Source: Microterricola viridarii (GTDB lineage: Bacteria > Actinomycetota > Actinomycetes > Actinomycetales > Microbacteriaceae). Taken from it: 64,000 nt of DNA. Position 1 is the first letter of the stretch. Every line of letters starts with the position of its first letter. The stretch is taken from contig NZ_LT629742.1 in NCBI RefSeq assembly GCF_900104895.1, positions 1-64,000 on the forward strand. Reading direction: 5' to 3'. Positions 34,948 to 44,017 of this stretch are shown piece by piece. A program made the position numbers and the translations under genes. The notes under the pieces were generated by a model. That model saw nothing but the letters and a program-made list of their open reading frames with translations. It did no database searches and was not told the DNA's origin.

Positions 34948-35853
34948 CTAGCTCGTCGCGGCTGCGTCGGCTCCGGCCGCGTTGATCCTGATCTGCTCGA
35001 GGCCGCCGGCCCCGACTCCCCAGGCGTCCAGGATCGCGCCGTAGCTGCCGTCCTCGATCATCCCCTGCAGCGCGAGCTGCACCGCCTCGGCCATGCCGGA
35101 GCCCTTCGCGACGGCGAAGCCGTACGGGGCGACATCGAAGGTCTCCCCGACCGGCTTCAGCTTGCCGTTCAGCTTGGAGATGGCGTAGAGCGCCACCGGG
35201 GAGTCGGCGCTGAACGCGTCGGCCTGGCCGAGCACGACCGCGTTGATCGCATTGCCCTGGCTGTCGAACAGCATCTTCTCGATCGCCGGCTTGCCCGCGG
35301 CGACGCAGGCGGCGCTCTTCTCGGGGATCTCGGTCGTGTCCTGGAAGGTCGTCGCCTGCACCGCCACCTTCAGCCCACAGGCGTCCTCCGGGTCGACGGT
35401 GCTCTCGGCCGGGGCAGCCCACTGCACTCCGGCGTCGTAGTAGTGCACGAAATCGAGCTGCTTCTCGCGCTCGACGGTGTCGGTGAAGGACGACGCCCCG
35501 ATGTCGAACTTGCCGCCGCGGACGGAGGGCACGATGTTGTCGAAGCTCGCGTCGTAGACCACCGAGTCCAGGCCGAGCGCCGCGGCGACGCCCCGGGCGA
35601 GCTCCAGGTCCCAGCCGACCGCCTGGCCGTCACTGTTCTTGAACTCGTTGGGCGCGTAGTTGGGCGCGGTGCCGATCGCGAGCACGCCGGAGCCGGCGAC
35701 ATCCGCCGGCAACAACGCGGCCGCCTCCGCGTTCACCGTGACGGTGGCCACCCGGGCATCCGCGCCCGTCATCTCGGGCAGCGAGTTGTCGACGCAGCCG
35801 GTGAGCAGCAGTGCGGCGACGGACAGCGGCGGGAGGACGTAGCGGGCGCGCAT
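34948..35853 (-). CDS. Orphan polar amino acid binding lipoprotein
   Basis: This 301-residue binding protein is clearly paralogous to the one at 16376. Both begin with a short signal peptide and lipobox (here LLLTGC, Cys20) followed by VDNS. Shared blocks include YAPNEF, FDNI(V/I)PSV, CGLKVAVQATT, SADSPV and GETFDVAPYG. No permease or ATPase lies beside it; it is divergent from an exporter at 36121. It may feed the transporter at 14512-16364, widening its substrate range. Start preceded by AAGGA. Confidence 0.9.
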   Translation of the reverse strand: MRARYVLPPLSVAALLLTGCVDNSLPEMTGADARVATVTVNAEAAALLPADVAGSGVLAIGTAPNYAPNEFKNSDGQAVGWDLELARGVAAALGLDSVVYDASFDNIVPSVRGGKFDIGASSFTDTVEREKQLDFVHYYDAGVQWAAPAESTVDPEDACGLKVAVQATTFQDTTEIPEKSAACVAAGKPAIEKMLFDSQGNAINAVVLGQADAFSADSPVALYAISKLNGKLKPVGETFDVAPYGFAVAKGSGMAEAVQLALQGMIEDGSYGAILDAWGVGAGGLEQIRINAAGADAAATS

Positions 35854-36041
35854 GGGAAATCCTTAAATCGAGTACGTCAGAAGAGCCTCAGTCCTCGCCT
35901 GCGGCGGCGAGATCACGCTGAAGCTCGGAACGTCGTACAAGACAGACGACTATGGCCCCACGCGGGCGCCCCTCCGATGGGTGCCCTTCGAGTCTAGGCG
36001 AGGCACGCTGGGAGAAGCTGTGCCCGCCAGGCGGCGCCCGG

Positions 36042-36067
36042 CGGCATCCACCGATCGGTGGATGCCG
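36042..36067. promoter_or_regulatory. 26-bp perfect palindrome upstream of the ABC exporter
   Basis: CGGCATCCACCGA is followed directly by its reverse complement, centred 54-55 bases before the ... region about 66 bases ahead of the start at 36121. It is the most striking element in the gap 35854-36120 and could be an operator. It includes GGATGCC in both halves. Confidence 0.6.
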
Positions 36068-36120
36068 AATCAGCCGGTCCACCACTGGTGCGGTCGCCGG
36101 GAGGCGAGCAGGCTGGGCTC

Positions 36121-37062
36121 ATGACAACACGCAATGCAACCCCCAACGACCCGGTGGTGCGGGTGCGCGGCCTGGAGAAGCGCTACGGCGACCTCGCCGC
36201 CGTCGACGGAGTGAGCTTCGACATCGAGCGCGGCGAAACTTTCGCCCTGCTCGGGCCGAACGGCGCAGGCAAGTCGACGACGATCGAGATCCTCGAGGGC
36301 TACCGCACCCGCAGCGGCGGCGACGTCAGCGTGCTCGGCATCGACCCCACCCACGGCGGCCTCGACTGGAAGTCGCGGCTCGGCATCGTGCTGCAGTCGA
36401 CCGGCGAGACCGGCAACGCCACCGTGGTCGAGCAGCTGCGCCACTTCGCCGGCTTCTACCCGAACCCGCGCAGCGTCGACGAGGTGATCGCCGCCGTCGG
36501 CCTCCAGGCCAAGGCGAAGACCCGCATCAGCAAGCTGAGCGGCGGGCAGCGCCGCCGCGTCGATGTCGCCCTCGGCATCATCGGCCGGCCGGAGCTGCTC
36601 TTCCTCGACGAGCCGACGACCGGCTTCGACCCGGAGTCGCGCCGCGACTTCTGGACGCTGATCCGGCAGCTCAAGGCCGAGGGCACGAGCATCCTGCTCA
36701 CCACCCACTACCTCGACGAGGCCGCCCAGCTGAGCGACCGGGCCGGTGTCATCGCCGGCGGAAGGCTGATCGAGATCGGCGCCATCGACGAGATCGGCGG
36801 GGCGGATGCCCGGGTGCCGGTTGTCCGCTGGCGCGACGCTTCCGGCGCCCCGCGCTCCGTGCAGAGCGAGCACCCGGCCGCCACGGTGGCCGCCATCGCC
36901 GCAGAGCTCGGCGGCGAGCCGCGCGAGCTCGAGGTGATCCGGCCGAGCCTCGAGGACATCTACCTCGGGCTGGTCAAGGCGCACGACGCCGCCAGCGCGG
37001 GCGGGGCCGCCGCGGCATCCGCCACCCCCAGCATCGCAACCAGCCAGGAGGTTCGCTCATGA
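36121..37062 (+). CDS. Drug-type ABC exporter, ATPase (DrrA-like)
   Basis: This encodes 313 residues. Walker A GPNGAGKST is at 45-53, followed by signature LSGGQRRRVDVALGI, Walker B LLFLDEPTTGFDP and switch His in TTHYLDEA. The C-terminal part (about 230-300) is the extension found in DrrA/NatA-type exporters. An Ala-rich tail ends the protein. It overlaps the permease by four bases, and a histidine kinase and response regulator follow on the same strand. Confidence 0.92.
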   Translation: MTTRNATPNDPVVRVRGLEKRYGDLAAVDGVSFDIERGETFALLGPNGAGKSTTIEILEGYRTRSGGDVSVLGIDPTHGGLDWKSRLGIVLQSTGETGNATVVEQLRHFAGFYPNPRSVDEVIAAVGLQAKAKTRISKLSGGQRRRVDVALGIIGRPELLFLDEPTTGFDPESRRDFWTLIRQLKAEGTSILLTTHYLDEAAQLSDRAGVIAGGRLIEIGAIDEIGGADARVPVVRWRDASGAPRSVQSEHPAATVAAIAAELGGEPRELEVIRPSLEDIYLGLVKAHDAASAGGAAAASATPSIATSQEVRS

Positions 37063-37910
37063 GCACCGTCACCGCGCAGCGGCCCACCATCGCCCGCCCC
37101 GGCGTCGTCGCGCTCGGCCTCAGCCGCATCGGCTACGAGGTGCGCAGCTACTTCCGCTCGCCGGACGCCGTCTTCTTCACCTTCCTCTTCCCTGTGATCA
37201 TGCTCGGCATCTTCACCTCGGCGTTCAGCGCCTCCGGCAACATCGGCACCGCGCCAGACGGCACCGGAGGCATCAGCGTCGGCGCCTACTACCTCCCCGG
37301 CATGATCGCGGCCGGCATGCTGCTCTCCGGCGTGCAGAACCTCGCCGTCGACATCGCCGGCGAGAAGAGCGACGGCACGCTGAAGCGCCTCGGCGGCACG
37401 CCGCTCTCCCCCACCGCGTACTTCATCGGCAAGATCGGCCAGACCCTGGTCACCGGCACGCTGCAGGTGGGCCTGCTGCTGGCGGTCGCCGTGTTCGCCT
37501 TCGGCATCGCCCTGCCGACCGATCCCGCCGCCTGGGGCACCTTCGCCTGGGTGTTCCTGCTCGGAATCATCACCTCCGCCCTGCTCGGCATCGCGCTCTC
37601 GGCGGTGCCCCGCTCCGGCAAGAGCGCCACCGCTGTGGTGATCCCGATCGTGCTCGTCCTGCAGTTCATCTCCGGCGTCTACCTGCAGTTCAACCAACTG
37701 CCAGAGTGGATGCAGAACGTGGCCAGCCTGTTCCCGCTCAAGTGGATGGCGCAGGGCATGCGCGCCGTGTTCCTGCCGGAGAGCTTCGAGGCGCTCGAGC
37801 CGAGCGGCGCCTGGGACCTCGGCCTCGTCGCACTGGTGCTCGTCGGCTGGCTCGTGGTGGGTCTGGTGCTCAGCCGGCTGACGTTCCGCTGGATCCGGCG
37901 CGACGCCTGA
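37059..37910 (+). CDS. Drug-type ABC exporter, permease (ABC-2)
   Basis: This 283-residue permease has six helices in the ABC-2 fold (DUF-type domain PF12698/PF01061 class). A typical extracytoplasmic loop follows helix 1 (SAFSASGNIGTAPDGTGG), and the conserved GEKSDGTLKRLGGTPLSP stretch lies after helix 2. The ATG has AGGAGG seven bases upstream and overlaps the ATPase stop. It works with the upstream ATPase; its substrate is unknown. Confidence 0.92.
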   Translation: MSTVTAQRPTIARPGVVALGLSRIGYEVRSYFRSPDAVFFTFLFPVIMLGIFTSAFSASGNIGTAPDGTGGISVGAYYLPGMIAAGMLLSGVQNLAVDIAGEKSDGTLKRLGGTPLSPTAYFIGKIGQTLVTGTLQVGLLLAVAVFAFGIALPTDPAAWGTFAWVFLLGIITSALLGIALSAVPRSGKSATAVVIPIVLVLQFISGVYLQFNQLPEWMQNVASLFPLKWMAQGMRAVFLPESFEALEPSGAWDLGLVALVLVGWLVVGLVLSRLTFRWIRRDA

Positions 37911-38005
37911 TGCCGCCCGCAGCAGCGGTGGGGCGGATGCCGGTGCAGCCGGCATCCGCCCCACTCGGCGCGCTGGCGGCACCCCCGAGGTGCCAGAGTA
38001 GGAGC

Positions 38006-39355
38006 ATGATGACGTCTCGACGATGGTGGGATGCCGCGATGATCGCGGTCGCGGCGCTGCTCATCGCGGTCACCGTGCTGTGGGACCAGCCCGACGCGGG
38101 CGGCGAGTGGGGCGTGTTGGCCGTGCTGGCCGTCGTGCTGCTCTGCTACTTCTCCTGGGGGCGGCGCTACATCGGCGGCGACGGCGCGCTGCCCGGGCTG
38201 CTCTACGCCGGGGTGCTGCTCGTGGCGCTCGGCGTCGGGATCGCCCTCGACCCGACCTTCGCGTTCTTGCAGATCATCCTGTTCCCCTCGCTCTGGGTGC
38301 TCTCCGGCAGCACGCGGCAGGCCGTTGTGCTGAACCTGCTCGCGATCGTGCCGATCACGCTGGGCTACTGGGCCTACTTCGGCCCGAGCGGAATCCTCTC
38401 CGGACTCGGCGCCTCGGTGCTCGCCGTCGCGTTCAGCCTCTCCCTCGGCGCCTGGATCACGAGCATCGAGCGCTCCGGCGCCGAGCGGGCCAGGCTGCTC
38501 GACGAGCTGCTGGCGGTGCAGGGCCAGCTGGCCGCGGCCAACCGGGAGGTCGGCGTCGACAGCGAGCGCGCCCGCCTGGCCCGCGAGATCCACGACACCA
38601 TCGCCCAGAGCCTGACCGGGCTGGTCATGGTGGCGCAGCGCACGGGCAGCGCGCTGGCCCGGGTGACGGATGCCGACCCTGCCGATGCCTCGGCCTCTGT
38701 CTCTGCCCTGGCCGGTGCCCGCGCCGATGTCGAGCTGATGGAGTCGATGGCCAGGGACGCCCTCACCGAGGCCCGCGGCCTGGTCGCCGCCATCGCGCCG
38801 GTGCGGGTGGAGTCGACGCTGGCCGAGGCGCTCGACCGGCTGGCGGAGCGATTCGAGCGGGAGACCGGCGTGCAGGTGCGCACCGAGCTGGCCGCGCTCG
38901 CGCCCGCGGCTGCGGCCGCGGGCGGGGGCGGGGCGTCCGGCGCACTCGGCGCCGAGCTGGACGTGGTGCTGCTGCGCTGCGCACAGGAGGCGCTCGCCAA
39001 CGTGCGCAAGCACGCGCGGGCGGGCACGGCATCCGTCGGCATCAGCCGCAGCGCCGGGCAGGTCGTGCTGACCGTGGACGATGACGGCGTCGGACCGAGC
39101 CACTCCCCCGATGCCGGCGCGGGAACGGGCTTCGGCCTGGCCGGGATGACCGAGCGACTCGCACTCGTCGGCGGAACCGTGCGGCTGGAACAGGCGTCGC
39201 CGCGCGGCAGCCGACTCACCGTCACGATCCCGCTCGCCCCCGCCCTCGCTCCCGACCCCGCTCCCCTCGCCGAGACTGCGCGACTTGTCGTTCAGGGCGA
39301 GCTGAACAGCACTTCGCGCAGTCTCGGCGGCAAGAAGAGGGAGGCGCAGGGGTGA
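38006..39355 (+). CDS. NarL-type sensor histidine kinase
   Basis: This 449-residue kinase has six N-terminal helices (about 8-155) without a large sensor domain, so it probably senses within the membrane or through the neighbouring exporter. The HisKA_3 region SERARLAREIHDTIAQSLTG carries phospho-acceptor His196. The ATP-binding domain has N-box LLRCAQEALANVRKHA and G-boxes DDDGVG and GFGLAGM. A Gly/Ala linker (AAAAAGGGGASGALG) interrupts the ATPase domain. It overlaps the response regulator gene by four bases. The ATG at 38009 is a possible alternative start. Confidence 0.92.
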   Translation: MMTSRRWWDAAMIAVAALLIAVTVLWDQPDAGGEWGVLAVLAVVLLCYFSWGRRYIGGDGALPGLLYAGVLLVALGVGIALDPTFAFLQIILFPSLWVLSGSTRQAVVLNLLAIVPITLGYWAYFGPSGILSGLGASVLAVAFSLSLGAWITSIERSGAERARLLDELLAVQGQLAAANREVGVDSERARLAREIHDTIAQSLTGLVMVAQRTGSALARVTDADPADASASVSALAGARADVELMESMARDALTEARGLVAAIAPVRVESTLAEALDRLAERFERETGVQVRTELAALAPAAAAAGGGGASGALGAELDVVLLRCAQEALANVRKHARAGTASVGISRSAGQVVLTVDDDGVGPSHSPDAGAGTGFGLAGMTERLALVGGTVRLEQASPRGSRLTVTIPLAPALAPDPAPLAETARLVVQGELNSTSRSLGGKKREAQG

Positions 39356-39999
39356 TCCGCGTGCTTGTGGCCGATGACCACCCGATCGTGCGCAGCGGCA
39401 TCGTCGGGCTGCTGCGCGGCGCCGCCGACCTCGAGGTGGTCGGTGAGGCGCACGACGGCGCGGAGGCGGTGCGGCTCGCCGCCCAGCTCACGCCCGACCT
39501 TGTGCTGATGGACCTGCGGATGCCGGTTCTCGACGGCGTCGCGGCGACCGCGCAGATCATGGGCGCCGGCGACGGGGCACCCCGAGTGCTCATCCTCACC
39601 ACCTACGACACCGACGAGCTGATCCTCGGCGCGATCGAGGCCGGCGCCGGCGGCTACCTGTTGAAGGCCGCCCCGCAGGAGGAGATCCTGGCCGGGGTGC
39701 GGGCCGTCGCAGCCGGGGAGACCGTGCTGGCCCCGTCGATCGCGGCGAAGCTGGTGCAGCGGGTGCGGGCGGATGCCGCGGGCGGGGGCGCTGCGGCATC
39801 CGCGGGCCCGGCGCTGTCGCCGCGCGAGCTCGAGGTGCTGCGCCTGGTCGCGGCCGGCCGCAGCAACCCGCGCATCGCGTCGGAGCTGTTCATCGGCGAG
39901 GCCACCGTGAAGACCCACCTGCTGCACGTGTTCGAGAAGCTCGAGGTGGGCGACCGCACGCGTGCCGTCACCCGCGCGATGGAGCTGGGTCTGCTGTAG
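39352..39999 (+). CDS. NarL/FixJ response regulator
   Basis: This encodes 215 residues with a GTG start overlapping the kinase stop (GTGA). The receiver domain (1-120) has acidic pocket Asp8-Asp9 and phospho-acceptor Asp54 in LVLMDLRMP, and Lys105 follows in LLKA. After an Ala/Gly linker, the LuxR-type helix-turn-helix SPRELEVLRLVAAGRSNPRI ends the protein. It likely controls the exporter genes in front of it. Confidence 0.92.
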   Translation: MIRVLVADDHPIVRSGIVGLLRGAADLEVVGEAHDGAEAVRLAAQLTPDLVLMDLRMPVLDGVAATAQIMGAGDGAPRVLILTTYDTDELILGAIEAGAGGYLLKAAPQEEILAGVRAVAAGETVLAPSIAAKLVQRVRADAAGGGAAASAGPALSPRELEVLRLVAAGRSNPRIASELFIGEATVKTHLLHVFEKLEVGDRTRAVTRAMELGLL

Positions 40000-40024
40000 C
40001 GCGGTCCCGAGGGTGCCAGCGGGG

Positions 40025-40087
40025 ATTGGCTTCGGTCGCAAGCTCCCTCGAGCCAACGGGAAGGGGCTCCCTCGAGCCAACGGGGAG
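40025..40087 (+). repeat. Dispersed hairpin repeat, copy 4 plus a partial duplicate
   Basis: A full copy is at 40025-40057 (ATTGGCTTCGGTCGC and CCCTCGAGCCAAC). The last ~20 bases are repeated at 40066-40087. It fills the 92-base gap between two convergent response regulator genes. Confidence 0.8.
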
Positions 40088-40091
40088 GGGG

Positions 40092-40802
40092 CTAGAGGAG
40101 CTTGCGGGCCGTGGCCCACGCCGTGAGCTCGTGCCGGCTGGAGAGCTGCAGCTTGCGCAGCACCGCCGAGACGTGGGTCTCGACCGTCTTCGGTGAGATG
40201 AACAGCTCGCTGGCGACTTCCTTGTAAGCGTAGCCGCGGGCGATCAGCCGCATCACCTCCTGCTCGCGCACCGAGAGCCGGTCGAGCTCCTCATCGGTGG
40301 AGGCCACCTCGCCGCTGACCACGCCGAAGGCGTCGAGCACGAAGCCGGCCAGCCGGGGCGAGAACACGGCGTCCCCGCCGGCGACGGCGTGCACGGCGCG
40401 GCTCACGTCGATCCCGGAGCTGCCCTTGGTGATGTAGCCGCGCGCGCCGGCGCGGATGACGCCCACGACGTCCTCGGCGGAGTCCGAGACGCTGAGCGCG
40501 AGGAAGCGGGTGCCCGGAACCAACGGGGCCGCCTGCCCGATCACCGCCGCACCGCCGCTCGGCGCCGCCGCCACGGCCGTCGCGGCATCCGCCGCCACCG
40601 CGCCGTCCGGCAGGTGCACGTCGAGCAGCACCACGTCGGGCGCGGTTGCGGTGACCACGCGCACGGCGGACTCCACGTCCTGCGCCTCGCCGACGACCTC
40701 GATCGAGGCGTCCAGATCTGCCTTGAGGCCGGAGCGGAAGATCGAGTGGTCGTCCACGATCACCACCCGCACGCTGCGTTCAGCCACCTGTTGTTGCCCC
40801 AT
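40092..40802 (-). CDS. NarL/FixJ response regulator of the PspC locus
   Basis: This 236-residue regulator has receiver Asp17-Asp18 and phospho-acceptor Asp61 in VVLLDVHLPDG, then a LuxR-type helix-turn-helix LSVREQEVMRLIARGYAYKEVAS. An Ala-rich insert (about 68-88: VAADAATAVAAAPSGGAAV) follows the phosphorylation site and is unusual in a receiver domain. The start overlaps the sensor kinase 3' end by 23 bases. Together with the kinase it makes a two-component system facing the PspC membrane protein. Confidence 0.92.
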   Translation of the reverse strand: MGQQQVAERSVRVVIVDDHSIFRSGLKADLDASIEVVGEAQDVESAVRVVTATAPDVVLLDVHLPDGAVAADAATAVAAAPSGGAAVIGQAAPLVPGTRFLALSVSDSAEDVVGVIRAGARGYITKGSSGIDVSRAVHAVAGGDAVFSPRLAGFVLDAFGVVSGEVASTDEELDRLSVREQEVMRLIARGYAYKEVASELFISPKTVETHVSAVLRKLQLSSRHELTAWATARKLL

Positions 40803-42171
40803 TCTGTGTCGTCTGCTCGGCGGATGCCGCCGGCTTGGCGCCGTTCGTGAGCGGGGCGCCGAAGCGCAGCCGCACCTCGGTGCCTGTTCCACCCGCGCCG
40901 ACGCCCACCGTGGCGCTGCCGCCCGCGCGGCGCATGCGGCCGATGATCGATTCGCGCACGCCGAGGCGGTCGGCCGCGACATCCGCCACCGCGAAACCCG
41001 GCCCGCGGTCGCGGACGAACACCTCGACCGCGTGCGCAGTGCCCTCGATGTAGACCGAGACCTCGCCGCCGGCGTGCCTGGCCGCGTTCAGCATGGCCTC
41101 CCGGGCGGCGGCGGCGATCTCGCCGCTGGCCCGCTCGCCGGACTCGCCGACGACCACCACGTCCACCCGCACCGGGTAGTCGAGCTCGAGGGCGGCCGCC
41201 CAATCGCGCAGGTCGGTGGCCAGGTCGCTGTCGGCCGGGGCATCCGCCTCGAACAGCCAACTGCGCAGCTCCCGCTCCTGGGCGCGGGCGATGCGGGCGA
41301 CCTCGCTGGAGGCCCCGGCCCGGTTCTGAATGAGGGCGAGGGTCTGCAGCACCGAGTCGTGCAGGTGCGCGGCGATCTCGCTGCGCTGCTCCTCGCGCAC
41401 GCGGCGGGTGCGCTCGGCGCCGAGCTCGCGCCACAGGCGCAGCAGCACCGGGGCGAACACCAGCGCGATGCCGAGCAGCAACAGCAGGGCGTAGACGATG
41501 GCGTAGATGCTGCGCTGGGCGGCGAACGGCCCGAACAGCACCGAGATCAGGAGCACCCCGAGCACGACGGTGACTGCCGTGCGCACGAGTTTCTCGGTGC
41601 GCCGGCCACGCTCCGGGTCGATGCGGTCGACGAAGGTGACCCAGAAGCTGGCGGCGACGGCCAGGGCGATCGCCGCGAGCAGCGCCGGCGCGACATCCGC
41701 GAACGGCCACGCCTCGTAGTAGTAGTTGTTGCGGCCGAGGTACAGGGCGAGCCCTGCGGCGAGCGCGGAGAGCACGACCAGCCCCCAACCGACGGGCGCG
41801 CTGCGCGTGACGGTGTCGGCCTCGCTCGTCGCCGCCTCGAAGGGCATGAACGCCCAGAACCAGCAGTAGAGCAGGATGCCCAGGCCGGAGAACAGCGCGA
41901 GCACCACGAAGATCGCCCGCACCACGCCCACCGGCCAGCCGAGGTGGGTGGCCAACCCAGCCGACACCCCTGTCGCCATGCACGAACGCGGCCGGGAGAG
42001 GCGGGGGCGCGGCGGCGGGGCGGTCGAGAGTGCAGCGGCCGAGGGTGCGGCGCGCGTCGCGCGGTTCCCCGCGGCGTCCGCGCGCGTGCCGGCGGCCGGC
42101 GGGTGCGCAGAAACGGCACCCGGCTCGGGCGCGTGCGCACCCTGCACGTTCGTCGACATAGAAGCATCCAA
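40780..42171 (-). CDS. Sensor histidine kinase with N-terminal PspC domain
   Basis: This encodes 463 residues. After a ~60-residue Ala/Pro-rich disordered start, residues 63-112 form a PspC domain (SCMATGVSAGLATHLGWPVG then VVRAIFVVLALFSGLGILLY). Four further helices lead to HisKA_3 with His271 in IAAHLHDSVLQTL, and an ATPase domain (EAMLNAARHAGG, RDRGPGF). PspC proteins are linked to envelope stress in many bacteria. The gene diverges from a large PspC-domain protein, which may share the signal or interact in the membrane. Confidence 0.9.
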   Translation of the reverse strand: MDASMSTNVQGAHAPEPGAVSAHPPAAGTRADAAGNRATRAAPSAAALSTAPPPRPRLSRPRSCMATGVSAGLATHLGWPVGVVRAIFVVLALFSGLGILLYCWFWAFMPFEAATSEADTVTRSAPVGWGLVVLSALAAGLALYLGRNNYYYEAWPFADVAPALLAAIALAVAASFWVTFVDRIDPERGRRTEKLVRTAVTVVLGVLLISVLFGPFAAQRSIYAIVYALLLLLGIALVFAPVLLRLWRELGAERTRRVREEQRSEIAAHLHDSVLQTLALIQNRAGASSEVARIARAQERELRSWLFEADAPADSDLATDLRDWAAALELDYPVRVDVVVVGESGERASGEIAAAAREAMLNAARHAGGEVSVYIEGTAHAVEVFVRDRGPGFAVADVAADRLGVRESIIGRMRRAGGSATVGVGAGGTGTEVRLRFGAPLTNGAKPAASAEQTTQNGATTGG

Positions 42172-42273
42172 ACAGAGATGAGCGTCCTTCGCTGACGCCC
42201 GGGCCCGATCTCAGGGTGCGTTCAGGGATTCACCCCATAGCGAGCGGATGCCGGCAGGCGGCACGATCGATAC

Positions 42274-44007
42274 ATGACCACCGAACACCCACCCGTTGCG
42301 CCGCGCTCCGAGGCTGACTCCGACGCTGCGGCAACGGCCCCCGCAGCGGAGCCCGGCCCCGCCACCGGCACGCCCAGCCAGCCCGGCCCGTCCAGCCACG
42401 CCCACCAGCCGGGCTCCGCACAGCAGCCGACTGACGAGTACGGTGGCGCCCCGCACGGCTTCTTCGCCTGGCTGCGCGGGCTCGGTCTGCAGCGCCAGCC
42501 CGGCTGGATCGGCGGCGTGTGCATGGGCATCGCCGCGCGGATCGGCATCGACCCGATCATCGTGCGCGGCATCTTCCTCGTGCTGGCGCTCTTCGCCCCG
42601 CCCGTGATCATCTTCTACGGAGTCGCCTGGCTGCTGCTGCCGGACACGGACGGCCGCATCCAGATGCAGCGCCTGCTGCGCGGCGACCCGCAGCCGGCGC
42701 TCGCTGGCATCGCGATCCTGATCTTCGTCGGGCTGGCCCTGCCGCTCTCCTCTGCGGCCCAGCTGCTCACCGGCATCAACGTCTTCTCGCTCGGCGGCGC
42801 CTTCTTCTGGGGCTGGCCGGGCTCCTCCGCCATCGGCGTGCTGTTCAACCTCGCGCTGCTCGCCGGCGTCGGCGCCTTGGTGTTCTGGCTCGTGCGACGC
42901 AACAGGAAAGACTCTCGGAGCGGGGGTGCTGCGTCTGCCTCGCGAATGGCTTTCGCGAGCCCCACCGCCGCTCCGAGCACCAACGGCGGCGGCGTCGGGT
43001 CGGGGGACCCTGACGCCGCCGCTCGCCCGACCGGCCACCCGGCCGCCCACCTCGCCGCCCGCCAGGCCGCCCGCGAGGCCGCCCACCCGTCCACGGCGTC
43101 TGCCGTCGCGGACACCGCGCCAACGGCGGGTGAGCCCGTCAACCCCGGTGCCGGGGCCTCGGTCGACGAGATGGCCGCGTGGAAGCTGCAGCACGAGGCC
43201 TGGCGCACCGAGCGCGAGCGGTTCAACAAGGAGCAGTCCGAGGCCAACCGCGCCGCCCGCGCCCAGTGGGCCGCCGAGAACAAGGCCCGCTCTCTGCAGT
43301 TCGCCGCGCAGGCCAGCGAGCACCGCCGTGCCCGCAAGCTGGAACGCCCGCGCGCCAGCGCCGCCGCGGTGTTCTTCACGCTCGGCCTGGCCCTCGTCGC
43401 CGGTGCAGGCAGCGCCATCACCGCCCTGGCCAGCGCCGAGAACGCCGACTACGCCGCCACGATCGGCGTGCTGGTCGCGGCGCTCGTGGCCGCCATCGCG
43501 ATGGTGGTGGCCGGGGCGATGCGCCGGCGCAGCGGCTTCCTCGCCTTCATCGCCATGCTCTTGCTGCTCATCGGCGTCGGCACCGCCATGCTGCCGCGGC
43601 AGACGCAGCTCCTGGCCCCGTGGTCGTGGGTGAACAACACCCAACAGCTCGGGACAATGACGCAACCGTGGGGCGACCTCGTCGTCTGGGTTCACAACCA
43701 GTCGAATGACGCGGCGGCCGCACCCCGCAACCTGGTGTTGACCAAGGCGACCGGCGATGTGCACATCTACGTCGACAGGGGCAGCTCCCTGGTGCTGCGC
43801 GCCGAGCTGGAGCAGGGCCGGCGGGTCCACCTCCTGCAGCAGTCGTATGACACCGGCGACATCGTCGATGCCCCGACGCCCCGCCCCAACGCGGGCGGCG
43901 ACTACACCGTGCGGGTCGGCAGCTTCGCCGGTGGCCCCGTCGCCGACCTGACGCTCGACGCCACCCTGACGAGCGGTTCCATCTTCATCACCGAGTACAC
44001 GGACTGA
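42274..44007 (+). CDS. PspC-domain multi-pass membrane protein
   Basis: This is a 577-residue protein. A Pro/Ala-rich start leads to a PspC domain (about 62-118: QRQPGWIGGVCMGIAARIGI then IVRGIFLVLALFAPPVIIFYGVAWLLLP). More helices, an Ala-rich linker and a charged coiled-coil-like stretch (AWRTERERFNKEQSEANRAAR) follow, then another helix group, and a C-terminal extracytoplasmic domain of beta type (GDVHIYVDRGSSLVLRAELE). The end resembles adhesin-like DUF4097-type repeats only loosely. It is divergent from the PspC kinase and 10 bases ahead of the next gene. Confidence 0.85.
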   Translation: MTTEHPPVAPRSEADSDAAATAPAAEPGPATGTPSQPGPSSHAHQPGSAQQPTDEYGGAPHGFFAWLRGLGLQRQPGWIGGVCMGIAARIGIDPIIVRGIFLVLALFAPPVIIFYGVAWLLLPDTDGRIQMQRLLRGDPQPALAGIAILIFVGLALPLSSAAQLLTGINVFSLGGAFFWGWPGSSAIGVLFNLALLAGVGALVFWLVRRNRKDSRSGGAASASRMAFASPTAAPSTNGGGVGSGDPDAAARPTGHPAAHLAARQAAREAAHPSTASAVADTAPTAGEPVNPGAGASVDEMAAWKLQHEAWRTERERFNKEQSEANRAARAQWAAENKARSLQFAAQASEHRRARKLERPRASAAAVFFTLGLALVAGAGSAITALASAENADYAATIGVLVAALVAAIAMVVAGAMRRRSGFLAFIAMLLLLIGVGTAMLPRQTQLLAPWSWVNNTQQLGTMTQPWGDLVVWVHNQSNDAAAAPRNLVLTKATGDVHIYVDRGSSLVLRAELEQGRRVHLLQQSYDTGDIVDAPTPRPNAGGDYTVRVGSFAGGPVADLTLDATLTSGSIFITEYTD

Positions 44008-44017
44008 GGCCAGCACG

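Noticed and set aside
36058-36120. A longer start for the ABC exporter ATPase
   Set aside because: The extra residues lie in the palindromic regulatory region, and the conserved ATPase fold starts after 36121.
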